From Syncephalis plumigaleata (lineage: Eukaryota; Zoopagomycota; Zoopagomycetes; Zoopagales; Piptocephalidaceae): a stretch of 64,000 bases of DNA. The stretch is from the NCBI GenBank assembly GCA_025201365.1, contig JAIXMF010000016.1, positions 186,001 through 250,000 on the forward strand. The letters run 5' to 3'. Positions 47,546-58,981 of the stretch are shown in pieces. Under the pieces are notes generated by a model. That model ran no database searches. It had not been told where the DNA came from and saw nothing but the letters and a program-made list of their open reading frames with translations. How positions within the stretch are numbered: the first letter of the stretch is position 1; every line of letters begins with the position of its first letter. A program made the position numbers and the translations under genes.

Positions 47546-47836
47546 TCATAATGGTGTTGATGTGGGTGCTGCTTCCTTTGTTGTTGTTGTTGTTGACGGT
47601 AAAATGGTTGCTGATGGTATTACTTGTGGTTTGGTGTTTACGGGTTGTACTGCTACTTTGGATACATCGGCTGGTGTGTCCACTTTTAGTTGTTTCTCTT
47701 CCGACTTGACCGCTAGATCCTTTGCTATTCTATTGACCATGGGAGTGCCATTGATGATGGAAGTAGGCATGGCGGTAGTTTGTTGAATGGCAAGTACTGC
47801 CATCAATGTGATTGTCATTGTCATCATTGAACGCAT
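47546..47836 (-). CDS. Small secreted protein, unknown function
   Basis: 96 codons in one exon. Signal peptide MRSMMTMTITLMAVLAIQQTTA, then a Lys/Val/Thr-rich mature peptide of about 74 aa ending in a Thr/Pro run, without Cys. It sits 0.5 kb from the other small secreted gene on the same strand, and both have the same plan (signal peptide plus short low-complexity basic tail). No homolog recognised; real coding status is plausible but unproven. Confidence 0.4.
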   Translation of the reverse strand: MRSMMTMTITLMAVLAIQQTTAMPTSIINGTPMVNRIAKDLAVKSEEKQLKVDTPADVSKVAVQPVNTKPQVIPSATILPSTTTTTKEAAPTSTPL

Positions 47837-48527
47837 GATTGAGGATTGTTACGATACTAGTTGAACAGTAGAGTGAGAAAGTTAAGTAAGCAAATAGTTA
47901 TTTTTTGTAATTGATCGAATAGTGTAATCAGATTGATTGATGATGTTGTACTTGGTAATGTCGATTGAGCTATTCGACGTCGTCTATTTATGCTATTGCT
48001 CGTGATTAATCCCGGAGTAAGAACTACCGACTAAATAATCCACGTCATCTAATGTTCATGTATTCTACAACCATCTTGACCATTATTGACGTGTCCTACT
48101 TGATTGTATAGCAATCTATACGTAATCTGTCCATCTATCTATCCATCTATCAAGGAAAAGAAGGAGGAGATTGATGACAACGTTACGTATACCCCATTCA
48201 TTTTACTTTCGTTAACATGAAATTCATCGGTAAAGGAGGTATTTACTAAGCAAACAAGTAGTGATGATGCAAACAAAACGAGTAAAATTACTATCCCCCT
48301 TTATCCTTTGGTCAATTCATTTATTGACTACGTGATTATTACGCGTACGTATATAGAACAATTACATAAAGGAGTACGCATTATTATTGATGTGTACACG
48401 AGTACAAAGGAAGAAACAACATGCTCTCTATCTATCTGTCTATCTATTTGTCTATTTGTCTATATCATATTGTTGATAGTTCCAATTCAATTAGTTCATC
48501 TAATGGTCGACACACTCCTTCCTCGTT
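47837..48527. other. Intergenic region
   Basis: AT-rich with imperfect TCTA repeats (about 48128-48152 and 48427-48462). No gene seen. Confidence 0.4.
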
Positions 48528-49281
48528 CATCTTGGGCGTATTAAGCCATGCGACAGTTGTAATGTAATATTGTCACGCGATTGCACCTTGGCTAATTGTT
48601 CAATCAGTTGTTGATCTAATGCAAGCTGCGATTCGTGTTGCACAGCAACTGAATTCAATCGTTCAACTATGCATCGATATTAGTGAGCTAGCATGTTTGT
48701 TGACGTATCATTCACTTACCAAGTGTATCGAGTGTAAGTGTAAGTATACTGGTGTGGATACTACACAATCCCTACCGAGTCTTGCGGTTAAATCCACTTG
48801 CAACTGTTGTAATAATTGAATCTGCTCTATCATTCTCTCATGTTGTCGTGTCTATCATTTATTCATTATTGATTAATCTATAGATAATGTATTATGTATC
48901 ACTACCGACACTTACCAGTTTACCAAATAGTATGTCTACTTTCTCCTTTTTTGCGAGCAGTAATGCTTGTTGCTTCGTTCGATAGTGATTCTTTAATTCG
49001 TGAAATGGTAACAGCGCAGGATGCCATATTCTTCCTGATCAGCATAGCTATGTAGATAGATAGATATACACTCGTGATAAGTGTCATTTCACGACATACC
49101 ACTCTACTTACCCTAGTTGTAGGGCGATATTGGACAATGTCGTCAGGTGAGTAAAACATTCCTCGCGTATTGAACGCCATTGTCGTCTACTTCGTGCGAA
49201 TTCATACAGCGACGTATGTACTTGTCGTTGTGAACCAGGTAACACTTTTAACGCGGTACCTTTACTCTCTTTAGTGGACAT
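48528..49281 (-). CDS. Coiled-coil protein resembling AIRIM (C1orf109)
   Basis: Four exons, ATG at 49279-49281. The protein reads SLYEFARSRRQWRSIREECFTHLTTLSNIALQL, then PFHELKNHYRTKQQALLLA and VDILFGKL, followed by helical exons HERMIEQIQLLQQLQVD and LALDQQLIEQLAKVQS. The first two blocks resemble AIRIM (W..ALRDC..LLSSLSNLAEQL; FPDLKERLRRKQ; LDKL), a partner of the AAA ATPases SPATA5 and SPATA5L1 in 60S ribosome maturation. The last three exons join in frame; the first junction (near 49050-49115) does not join cleanly. This assignment rests on recalled similarity over about 70 residues and could be a different small helical protein. Confidence 0.42.
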
Positions 49282-49427
49282 GGTCAATAGTGACAAGATA
49301 CGAACAATAGCGCAATAGGTATACGTAAAGAATAAGAAGAAACAGCAGCAAAATTTTATTCTCAAAACTACGACAATAATGATTTAATAATAGTAATAGT
49401 GAATAATAGTAATAGTAGTAGTAATGC

Positions 49428-51426
49428 TCATTTTTGTCGTTTTTCCTTTTCAAGTAGTAGCGTCAATGTTTCCTCGAGTGAACGAGGTCGTTTTCTTGCT
49501 GCTATCGTGGATGTAGTAGCCATATCACTACTACTATTGCTATTGCTGTTGCTAGTGGTAGCAGGTAAATCTATACCGCGCGATCGTGATGATGATGTCG
49601 ATCGTTTATTGTTATGTAGCATGGTCTGTGATCAATATCATTACAGTTGTATCAATGAATTTAGCTTACGTATTTCTATCGTATTAATCCTTCATTGACT
49701 TACCGATTTCTCAACTTGTCTAATATTACGCAATAAGAAAAGTCGCATGGTTCGTAGTGCAGTTGCATGTCGTTGTAATTTTGGTGTAACAGGCATCGCT
49801 CGATACTTGCTTAATGGCATCCATTTCTGATGACGAGATGACTAATCGATGTATATATCATAAATGTAAGGCTTTTTATTATCACTCTATTCTATTCTAT
49901 TCTATTCACTTACCTCGGATCGATGGGATTGCATCGATTGTTGATGCCGAGTGGTTAATAAACTTTTACGTTGTCTTCGTCCATTAGCGGTGTCATTCGT
50001 GGTTGACTCGCCTTTCCTTGTACACTGACTGTTATGCACACGTTTCCGCTGACCGATCACTCCTCGACAACGTGTAGTATTGCAGTAGCATGGCTCCTCC
50101 ATACCACTTACACTCTCATAGTTGTAATCATAGGTGAGTTCGGTGCCTGCTTCAATTTTACCAGTGGCAAATAGACCAATACGTAATTCACCATCCACAA
50201 ACCTATAATACAAATGGATATATGGATATATGGATATATGGATATATTAATGAATAATGCAATAACATATCTTCATTGATCTTACCATTTCTCAATGTGA
50301 CAATTAGGATCACAACTAAATGTAATAAGCAGTAATAAATAAGCGTTCCTTTTACATATGTCATGTATACGAGCATTTATTCCACTCACCTATGATTAGC
50401 AAATCTCGCATCGCTACCCCGTTGACCAGCATCGATGACACAGCCATTACCGCATTCTAGAAAGTAAAAGTTATGATGTCCTTGATAGATGGTGTTCATT
50501 CTTTCTAGACACATGCGTTGTGTCATTACTTCACCGCAATACTCGGTGATTAGTTGACCCGTTTGTAATGGTACCTTGGTACGCAATCCGAATCCACGAT
50601 TCAGCGTCTATGCAATAACAATAAATACATTATTACTAGTCTATTCCTATTCCTGTCACTATTACTTACGCCAAACACTTCTAGTTCTCGTACAAATTCA
50701 TGACGACGAATCGTTGATTACTACATAAATCACCGCAGGCACATCGTTTAGGGGAACATTCGTAGAACATCATACTAAATGATGGAATAGAATAATGGGA
50801 TTATTAAACAAGCTTACGGTTGTTTCAATAGATAACTACATTGTACTTACCGATTGAAGCAACTATCATCGATACAGCCACGACTCTTGTTGTCATCGGG
50901 GCGCTGGCATTCACATACTGCCTGCTCCATAACTGGTCGTTTTACACCATCCGCATAGACATCTAGCATGATAAACGAACGAATAGATAAATAAATAAAT
51001 AGTATAGATGGTCATTGATTCGATGTTGACTTACTGCTACGCAGTTTAATAAATGGCGGTGGTTCACGATGACGTATGAGTAATCCTTCATTCGCGGCAA
51101 ACCATATATCCCATGGTAGTTGGAAATCCTGCACTTGTTCCGGATCCAATAGTGCCTCACCCGAGTAAGTAGGCAATGGGAATGGTATGGCTACTGGATC
51201 AGCGAGTGGACGTGCACACGTACCAAATACACCGCAATCCCAGAATATCTTTCTACTATACACTTTCTCCGTGAGTAAAGGCGGTTGTGCCGCTAACCAT
51301 GTTTGATAGAGACGTGGTCCTGGTTTCCGTTTAACAACCAGTTGCACCTATTCATTCATTAGTATTAATGCACTCATTCCATATCGTGTAAGCAATAATA
51401 ACACTGCTTACCTTGTTAGTTTTAAC

Positions 51427-51467
<41 letters not shown>

Positions 51468-52569
51468 AGAAGTTGTAGCTTTAGACGATGTCTTCGATCT
51501 TAATGTCACCGCTAACGGGAAAGGTAGTTGGAATGATTTAGCGGGTGTCTCCAATAGAGTTGCACCATGATATAGCGGTAAGGGCAAGGCAGCACTATCA
51601 TGAGTTTCCTGCGCGGCAAATAATCCCTCTGTTAATACGCGCTTCCTCTTTCCCTTGAGTGCTTTCGATTCTTCACGTTCCAAGCTTTCAACACGCACTC
51701 GATCCGTTTCTGTATAAATAATTGGTGAGCCATCCTTTCCTATGGTGGCTAATCGTTTAGAGGTACGTGATTTCGTAGTATTTGAAGAAGTAGTAGAAGT
51801 GGAAGAAACTACAACTGTTGGTACAGTCAATGGTAGTGTTACTGGCTTCTTATTGCGTAATCTTGATATTACTACAGATGGTGTTCGATAATCATTACTA
51901 TTACTACTATTGCTAGTAGTAGTAGTAGTAGTAGTAGTAGTGGATCCATCAATTGACTCTAGTTGATTCTCTACTTGTTTACTGATGACAGGAATTGGGT
52001 CTGCCATTGTCATTATCGCGGTTTCCCCATCTGTTACTTGTGCTGCTTGTTGTGCTGCCAATTCTTTGGCTGCCGTGTTCTCTCGTATTCTCTGACTTTT
52101 CCTTACGCAACATTCAGTGGATAGCAATGGTTTCTGGTGGGATAGGCCTACTTTCTCTGTAGATACACTATGAGTGGTGGACTCGTCTGATACGGCCAAC
52201 GCAGTTACCACAACATTGGTGGAGACATTACGTCTAGCGCGTAATACACGATATGGATCTCCCTATATATACACAGTATTAGTTATATTCATATATATAT
52301 CCCTGTCATAGTATATACGCTTATTATTATTATTATTATTACCATAGACGATAGTTTACCGCTATCCTTTCTATCCTCTCCTACATCTTTCTCTTTTCGC
52401 CTCGTCGTTCTTGGCCATGTCTATATTAGTTATTAGTACAATATTGATATAAATAAATAAATAAATAGCTTACTGTAGTTGTAAATGGTTGATCATCAGA
52501 GGAGGGCTCACTCTCTTGACTGCTCGAAGGCAAGTCGTTAAATCTTACCGCCCTCGTACTTCTCGTCAT
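49428..52569 (-). CDS. SET-domain histone lysine methyltransferase (AWS-SET-post-SET; ASH1/SET2/NSD class)
   Basis: About nine exons, ATG at 52567-52569 (MTRSTRAVRFNDL). The N-terminal 400-500 residues are Ser/Thr-rich with a Ser run from a GAT-complement repeat (51425-51463). Then comes an AWS-type Cys cluster ending YECSPKRCACGDLCSNQRF; the SET domain RGFGLRTK, LITEYCGEVM, FYFLECGNGCVIDAG, ARFANHSCDPNC, ELTYDYNY; and a post-SET CYCNTTRCRG. All SET core residues (NHSCxPN, the ELTYDY tyrosine) are present, so it should be active. AWS plus post-SET is the H3K36 methylase group (SET2, ASH1, NSD). The C-terminal part is basic with no bromo, BAH or SRI domain seen. One base appears missing near 50704-50709. 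The SET core spans two short introns whose phases restore NHSC and KWF. Confidence 0.87.
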
Positions 52570-53098
52570 AAGAAGACACGAACAATACTAGTTAGCAGAC
52601 ACAATAAGCAGAAGAGGAGGAAGAAAGCGTAAACAACAAATCACTCAAATGAACAAGTAAAAATACTAATCACGCGTCTAACTATTGTTGAATGGCACAA
52701 CTACTAAACAGCGATAATGAAGAGGAAGAGGAAGAAGACGACAACGATAACAACAACAATACGGAAAGACACATTCAAGAAAAAGATAAAGAAAAGAGAG
52801 AGAGTAACTAACTAATATATATTAGCAACTTACAAATAAAGCGAATAGTGTCAGAAGGAGAATGTGATGCTGTTATATCAATTCCTTGTTAATTGTGCTA
52901 TTTTCATGAAGCACATTAACTAAGACTACGTACAATTAGATAGATGATAATTATTACGAAATCATGAATAATCAAGCATTCCTTTTAGTTCTACACATCA
53001 ATATACATACATAGTCATAGTCATATAGATAATGATGGCGTATTTATGTAAATATAAAAAACTATTATCGCGTAAATATCAAATTATAATAATAATAA
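52570..53098. other. Intergenic region upstream of the SET gene
   Basis: AT-rich; a 39-codon acidic reading frame starts at 52692 but lacks supporting signals. No confirmed gene. Confidence 0.4.
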
Positions 53099-53945
53099 TT
53101 AATCGAAATCAGCGCGTTCCTTTCCTTTACCACTACTGTCCATTGGATGATCAGACACTGAAGAAGATGATGATGCTGGTGTACTCGACTGTGTCAACAT
53201 ACGCCTATTAGATAATGACAAATGAGTAATAAGTAATATATACGTCTAGCTACTTACTTTCGTGCCATTAGTACCATTTGCACTTTACGTGCTTGTAGTC
53301 GTTTCTCACGTTCTGTACCTTCTGTCTCCCAAGTACGATCAAGCGGTGTGTTGTCATTGAGTGTTTCCACTTGATCATCTGTCAATTGATAGCGTTTCAA
53401 CAAGGAAGTCGATACACCTTGCGGTTGATTACGACTAGTATGACTGTCCTCGGTGGTACCACTACCACTACCACCGGTAGATGACGAACTTGATGCCATA
53501 TCACTTGGTAACTATAATGATACATGTATACAAAGATGTCTTAATATCCTATGATAGCTATCTCTTTCATTATTATTACTCATAAGAGGAAAGATACTTA
53601 CTATTGGTAGTGTACCATCGCGTAGAATACGTTCGCAGGTTATTTCTACCGAGCGTGTTCGTTCTAAATCACGTCGAATAGCCGGCAATGGCAAGTGCGG
53701 AAACATCGTATGAACTGTACGCACCTACACCATGTAGTTAGTAGGATATCCATGATATGCTATAGTCTTGGTACTTGCCCATTCTTCAGGTACAGGTCGA
53801 TGAGATATTCCGCTTCCTTGTTCCGCTGAACCGCCTATATAATCATCAGTTTTATTCCTTATATGTATTGCCTCCTTACCAAATAGCCAACGAATTACTA
53901 GTACAATAGCACTAATGCAACAAGAATACTAACACTGTCGTTCAT
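53099..53945 (-). CDS. CUE-domain ER protein (Cue1-like)
   Basis: About five exons, ATG at 53943-53945. The opening MNDSVSILVA and VLVIRWLF is an N-terminal membrane anchor. The CUE domain is VRTVHTMFPHLPLPAIRRDL followed by RTRSVEITCERIL, with the MFP motif. The C-terminal part LLKRYQLTDDQVE, then EREKRLQARKVQMVLMARK resembles the Ubc7-binding region of yeast Cue1. Cue1 anchors and activates Ubc7 at the ER for protein degradation. Anchor, CUE and helical U7BR in that order support the call. One base appears missing near 53910-53917 within the anchor. Confidence 0.72.
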
Positions 53946-54162
53946 AGTTTGTTATCTTGAAAGAGTAAAAAGGGAAAACCAATAGAAATTGTATACGTGT
54001 GTGTGGTGTGGCTGTATCTATGGCAATTCATCATCCATCATTCCTTCCTTCCTTTCTTGCTTTGCTTGCTTGCTTACATTTTAATTCATATTTATTCATT
54101 TATTCCAATACTAATTGACCCAGTTCATATTCATGATATATTCATCATCTATTGTCCCATTG

Positions 54163-56405
54163 CTACCAAGCTTTACCGCGTCGTCGTGTATACTGATCCT
54201 CTCGATATTGATCCGTGTTCTGTCCAAGTCGATTATTGGCCAGGTAGAAGAATGGTACAAAAGTGATCTTGCCATTGTCCCATGCCTAAATGTAATGATG
54301 ATGATATCATATTCATTGATTAGGTCTATTCGTTAACTAGGTGATGTCTACGCTCACTTACCACTGCTAATAACGAGCCACGATCGAATTGACGTGCAAA
54401 TGCAAGTGCAGTGGCATGCGGTGCTGGTGCCACATTAAGAACATTGTCTGGTTCGTATTCGGGTGCAGGTGGTCCACGTATATAACCACTATCATGAATA
54501 GTAGCATCATTAGTATCATGATTGTATGTATGTATGTACGAATGTATGTTCAATAGAATTCTAATGTCATCACGTAATAAATCGCTCACCTTTGTAATAA
54601 TGGACGTCGTTCACCGATCCAACTGGAGAGTCGTACCATAAATACCATGATAAGTTCACTGCCCGAGGATTGCTCCGTCTTATTAGGTGCCGTGTTACTA
54701 TTGTTACTATTTGCATTTGAACTCTCTGAACTCTTCTTGTTTGACTTGAAAGTGACGGCAAGACGTTCTCCATTAGGATCGAGTGCCATATTCTGAATAA
54801 TACCGCCCACACTATATACAAAATGTAAATGAATAACTAATAATCTGCGTAGATCTACTTATCACTTACCGTAGCATCTTTCCTGTTTCATCACGTAATG
54901 CTACCGATTCTAGACTGCGTGGCTCGTCTAATATACGGAATTCTATTGATCATCGTATGAATTACTATAATCCCGCTGTATTTACATTCATATCTTTCCT
55001 TACCAAGTTGATTATGATGCGATAGAATCAATTGCAATACATAAATATGAGTGTCATTTTCTAGTGAGAATAGAATGTGTCGTGAATTGGGTGCCCAACA
55101 TAGACTCTAGTATAGATGGAATAAGTAACAATAGCATAATATATGTTATTTATACTTACGGTGACACCTGATGATAATTCCGCAGCGCGTACTGCCGTCC
55201 ATGTTTTAGTCTCCCATACGCGTAGTGCATCATCTCTAGGTATAGCAGTTCATTAGTATAGCACATCAACATGAATGAATGCTCACTTACGCGCGTGGAC
55301 CTGTACACAATATTGACCATCAGGACTCCATTGTAGGCTGGTGATACCTGAACCGACACGACGTAACGGCATCACAGTCTCGGTGGCTACATGCCATATT
55401 AATAGTGAAGCATCAGCTCGTCCTGCTACAGCCAAGAATGTAATCACTATTACCGTTAACGATATATTACATTACTATTACTTCTACTGCTACGATGACA
55501 TGATATAGCAAAAAGGATATTGTCCAGTTGGATCCCAGGCACAACAGCTTACATCCTCGATGGCCGCATGTTGTAGCCAGGTCATATACGCTTGCGGTGA
55601 TCCGGTAGTCGTACGCCAATGATGAAGGGGGAATCGCCATAATGCAATACCTTGTCTAAATGATCATGATGAACATAGGTTAACCTGATTTGTTACGCAT
55701 ACACATTAGATGGCAATCAGTTTACTTACTGACATGCCACTGCTAATGCACCAGCTGCATTGGGACGCCATGCCAATTGAACGGCATTCTGTTGTAATGG
55801 ATGATAAAGCATATCAGGGAACCATTCTGCATCATCATATCATCATTGTTATTAGTGTTATAGTCTATTTTGCATATGAAATGATATGCAATACCTTGTT
55901 CCTCTACATTATAAACGAGTAGCATGTCATCTCGATGAATAATACCCATGATTTGTTTGTACGGATGCCATGCTATACAAATGGCGGGCCATTCAGCTCG
56001 ATTCAGTTTCACGCGCGATGGCTGTCAATGATCAGTCAATATTGCATTCGCTTGGTTTCCTCTTGTTTACAATGATCCTAGTGCATCTCTTTACTTACCG
56101 GAGGAGCTATCAAGGAAAGAAGAGGGTTGATCACTCCATGTTGCCAACGACGCCAACCAACAATACCAATCTTCTTCATGAATACTTCAATCATCTCTCT
56201 ATTATCATTGAATGGTAAGTATAGAATGTGTATAATCTCATAGTCATTACCGTGAATCTGCTTGTAACATCCAAGAAATGGTCTCGTGCCAATTAGACGA
56301 AGAAGACACGGCTTCAACGCCAACTCGATGTTGTATATTGGCAGTAGAGGTGGCCACTCGCGCATTATTGCCACGTTCATTAACATTATCGTTGTTAGTA
56401 GCCAT
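54163..56405 (-). CDS. Nucleoporin ALADIN (AAAS) homolog, WD-repeat protein
   Basis: About twelve short exons, ATG at 56403-56405, stop TAG at 54163-54165. WD repeats match ALADIN in order: WPAICIAWHPYKQIMGIIHRDD, MLLVYNV, AVQLAWRPNAAGALAVACQ, CCAWDPTGQY, SLLIWHVATETVMPL, ITSLQWSPDGQYCVQ, DALRVWETKTWTAV, SLCWAPNSRHILFSL, then NMALDPNGERLAVTFK and a closing WDNGKITFVPFFY. ALADIN binds NDC1 and sits at the nuclear pore; it also acts at spindle poles. It is present in animals, plants and some fungi but absent from budding yeast. The Ser/Asn-rich insert (about 54660-54740) is extra. Confidence 0.85.
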
Positions 56406-56430
56406 GGGTATCGGTCGAATTGCGCCTTCT

Positions 56431-56920
56431 TTATAATTCGTTTCCTTTCCCTGCTAATTGAGGATTATCCTCAGTATTGGCATGAGTCTTTACCGGTTGT
56501 CGTGTTTTAGACGCAATATGTGCATCTTTATCAATAGTCAATGGTATCATCACATGTGGATAGCAAACACCCTTGATGTAGATATATATTAGTGCTTATT
56601 CTTACTAAATAACACGTATGTATATCATCCAATAACTTACTCCAATAGCAGCATATCGTGCAATATTGTCGTCCTGCTTATTACGTAGAGCAACTAGTAA
56701 TCATAACATATTTATCAATGAGTATATTCTGCTGTTACTTTCTCTCTTTATGCTTGTTCAGTTCTAGTCTTACCCATTTCCAAATCAATCTCGGCAATCG
56801 TAATGGCACCTTCGGCTGGGGCCGTTGTATTTGTACTAATTCAACAAATTACGCGTTATACACAACTGTATCATAGTGCATATACGCTATTCATTAGTGA
56901 TTACCTTTGGTGTCCGTCAT
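56431..56920 (-). CDS. Small hypothetical gene, three or four exons
   Basis: A possible exon chain starts MTDTK (ATG at 56918-56920), then APAEGAITIAEIDLEM, ALRNKQDDNIARYAAIG and CYPHVMIPLTIDKDAHIASK, ending at the TAA at 56431. Splice ends (GTAAGA, GTAAGT) are plausible, but the first junction is one base out of frame, like other breaks in this window. The gap to the ALADIN start is only 25 bp, so it could instead be a leader of that gene. No family recognised. About 100 aa. Confidence 0.4.
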
Positions 56921-58981
56921 TTTATACACGATGCAATCGAGATGCAATTAATATTGAAAGAAAAACACACGGAGCCACGACAATCACGATGATGTTTTTT
57001 TGTCAAAATCGATTATTGTTATTATTATTGTTTATTTTTACATTTAGTTCATTTTCAGTCAAACCATATTGTATGAAATCCATTAGAGTATATCATCATC
57101 CTAGTCAACATAGATGAATGAATGAATGAATGCTTATTTAACCTATATCCCTATCTTCTCTGTCATACCTGGCCTGCAATAGTTATAACTGATGCAATTC
57201 ATATAAAAAGAAAGAGTATATTACATACGTGCATATACGTATATGCACTATGTGTGATAATAGCGTGACAGTAATACATTGGCACAGATATTTGCCTTAC
57301 CATACGTCGTTACATCGTTGTTTGACCCTGCCTGTCATTACAACCGTAACTATTGCACAAATACCGGGCCTGCCCCTACAGTTTGTATACGTGTAGGTGC
57401 CCTGACGTATCAGTTACTCGTTTATATACATCGTCTTTAATTGGCATTAACTACAAGTGAGGGGATTCCATTGGATTCTTTCCCCTCCTCATCCTACTCC
57501 TTCTACTCCTTCTCGTTCTTCTCATTCTCTCTCATTCTCCTAACTTAACCCTAACCTAACCTGTCCTGTCCTGTTCTCTCCTGTTCTCTCCTGTTCTCTA
57601 CATTGACAATATATCTAACCTGTTTTTCTTCTTTTCCCTTTCTCCTTCAGCAGTGATTAATCGTGTAGGATTGTTCAGCCTGTTTCCAATGTAGTAATTG
57701 GTCAATGACAAGACCATTTATTGATTATTTGCAGTTACCATTGTCATTATCAATCATAATTCATACTAACCTGTGAAACCACTATCAATACTAATATTAT
57801 TGTCCTATGTATAATTAATAAATAGAATGTGTAGCATGATAAAACAAGTAGCCCATTCCAAATGGTTACCACTAGGGAACACACATACATACGTACACAT
57901 ACGCGGGTGCGTGTATGTGCTTGTTTCTGATTTAATACACTATCCTATAGAAGCATTTGTATGACTGGTAACACTTTTAATGTGTCCGTGTGTCTGTGTG
58001 TCTCTCTCTGTCTGCCTCTCTCTCTCTCTCTCGATAGTTTCATGTCAAATGCAAACAAGCGTATTGGTTTGAGGGGTTGCAATTTTTGGTCGGCATTTGA
58101 TCGCTATTAAAACACCGCTTACTCCGGCACCGCACCTATTTCAACGTCGATAACTGCGACACTCCTTGTTTTGACTCAACGCTCTCATCTCTCTTCTATA
58201 TATCATACACTACTTCAACTAGTTATATGCTCGCTGGACGAGATATAACACCCTCGCTGTTGGTATTCAACAACCTTTATATGATAGTCTCATCATTGTT
58301 ACACGTGGTAGCTGGTCTATTCACCATTTTTACACTTTCTCTTCCTCACTCGCCCATACCAAACACACACACGCACATCCACACGCACGATATAACTAGC
58401 CCTGTGGGCCTACAAACACACGCACACACACGCACGTACGTACGTTTAGCTTCAACTCTTATCTTCACCTTTACTACTTTCATTGCTATTATTGTTGTTC
58501 TTGTTCTTGTTCTTGCTCTTCTTGCTCTTGTTATTGCTATCGAGCTCATCGCATTCCAGTATCGTCTTCTGTCATTTCTCGTTCCATTCCGTCTGTCTTT
58601 TATTCGCACCAACGCGCAAACACACACACACACACGCACCGTAGTATTTGTAGTGAGCAGGCTATAGCACTTACGTATCTTTCTCTCTCTTTCTATAGAA
58701 ATATCTTGCCTTCTTTTTGTCTTTCCTTTATTCACTGTCGTGTCGAGTATTTACATCTCTCTCTCTCTCACTCTGTCTCGTAATCCGTCTTCAGTGCTGG
58801 TTTTATATTACTTTTCTTCATACGTTTCAGCTACTACCACACACACACCCGCACCCGCGCAGACACGAGGAAATAGTCGGTAGTGGTAGTAGTGGTAATA
58901 ATAATAGTAGCTGCTACTTATTTACTATTCTATTCTTGTCTCTCTTTTGTGTTTGAATTTGTCCTTTTGGTTAACGTCAAA
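56921..58981. other. Long gene-poor region upstream of the second 7TM gene
   Basis: Pyrimidine-rich tracts (about 57478-57660), a short telomere-like CCCTAA stretch near 57547, CT repeats at about 58005-58035, and CA/ACGC repeats at about 58362-58440 and 58617-58640. Reading frames here are repeat-driven. Likely promoter and leader of the receptor. Confidence 0.5.

Noticed and set aside
52692-52811. Acidic 39-codon frame (MAQLLNSDNEEEEEEDD)
   Set aside because: Short and low complexity, between two minus-strand genes, with no downstream exon found.
57541-57567. Telomere-like CCCTAACCTAACC stretch
   Set aside because: Only about two units, followed by unrelated CCTGT/CTCCTGTT repeats; genes lie on both sides, so it is not a chromosome end.
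58346-58735. Frames over CA/ACGC repeats near 58.4 kb
   Set aside because: Both strands give repeat-driven Thr/His or Val/Cys runs only.
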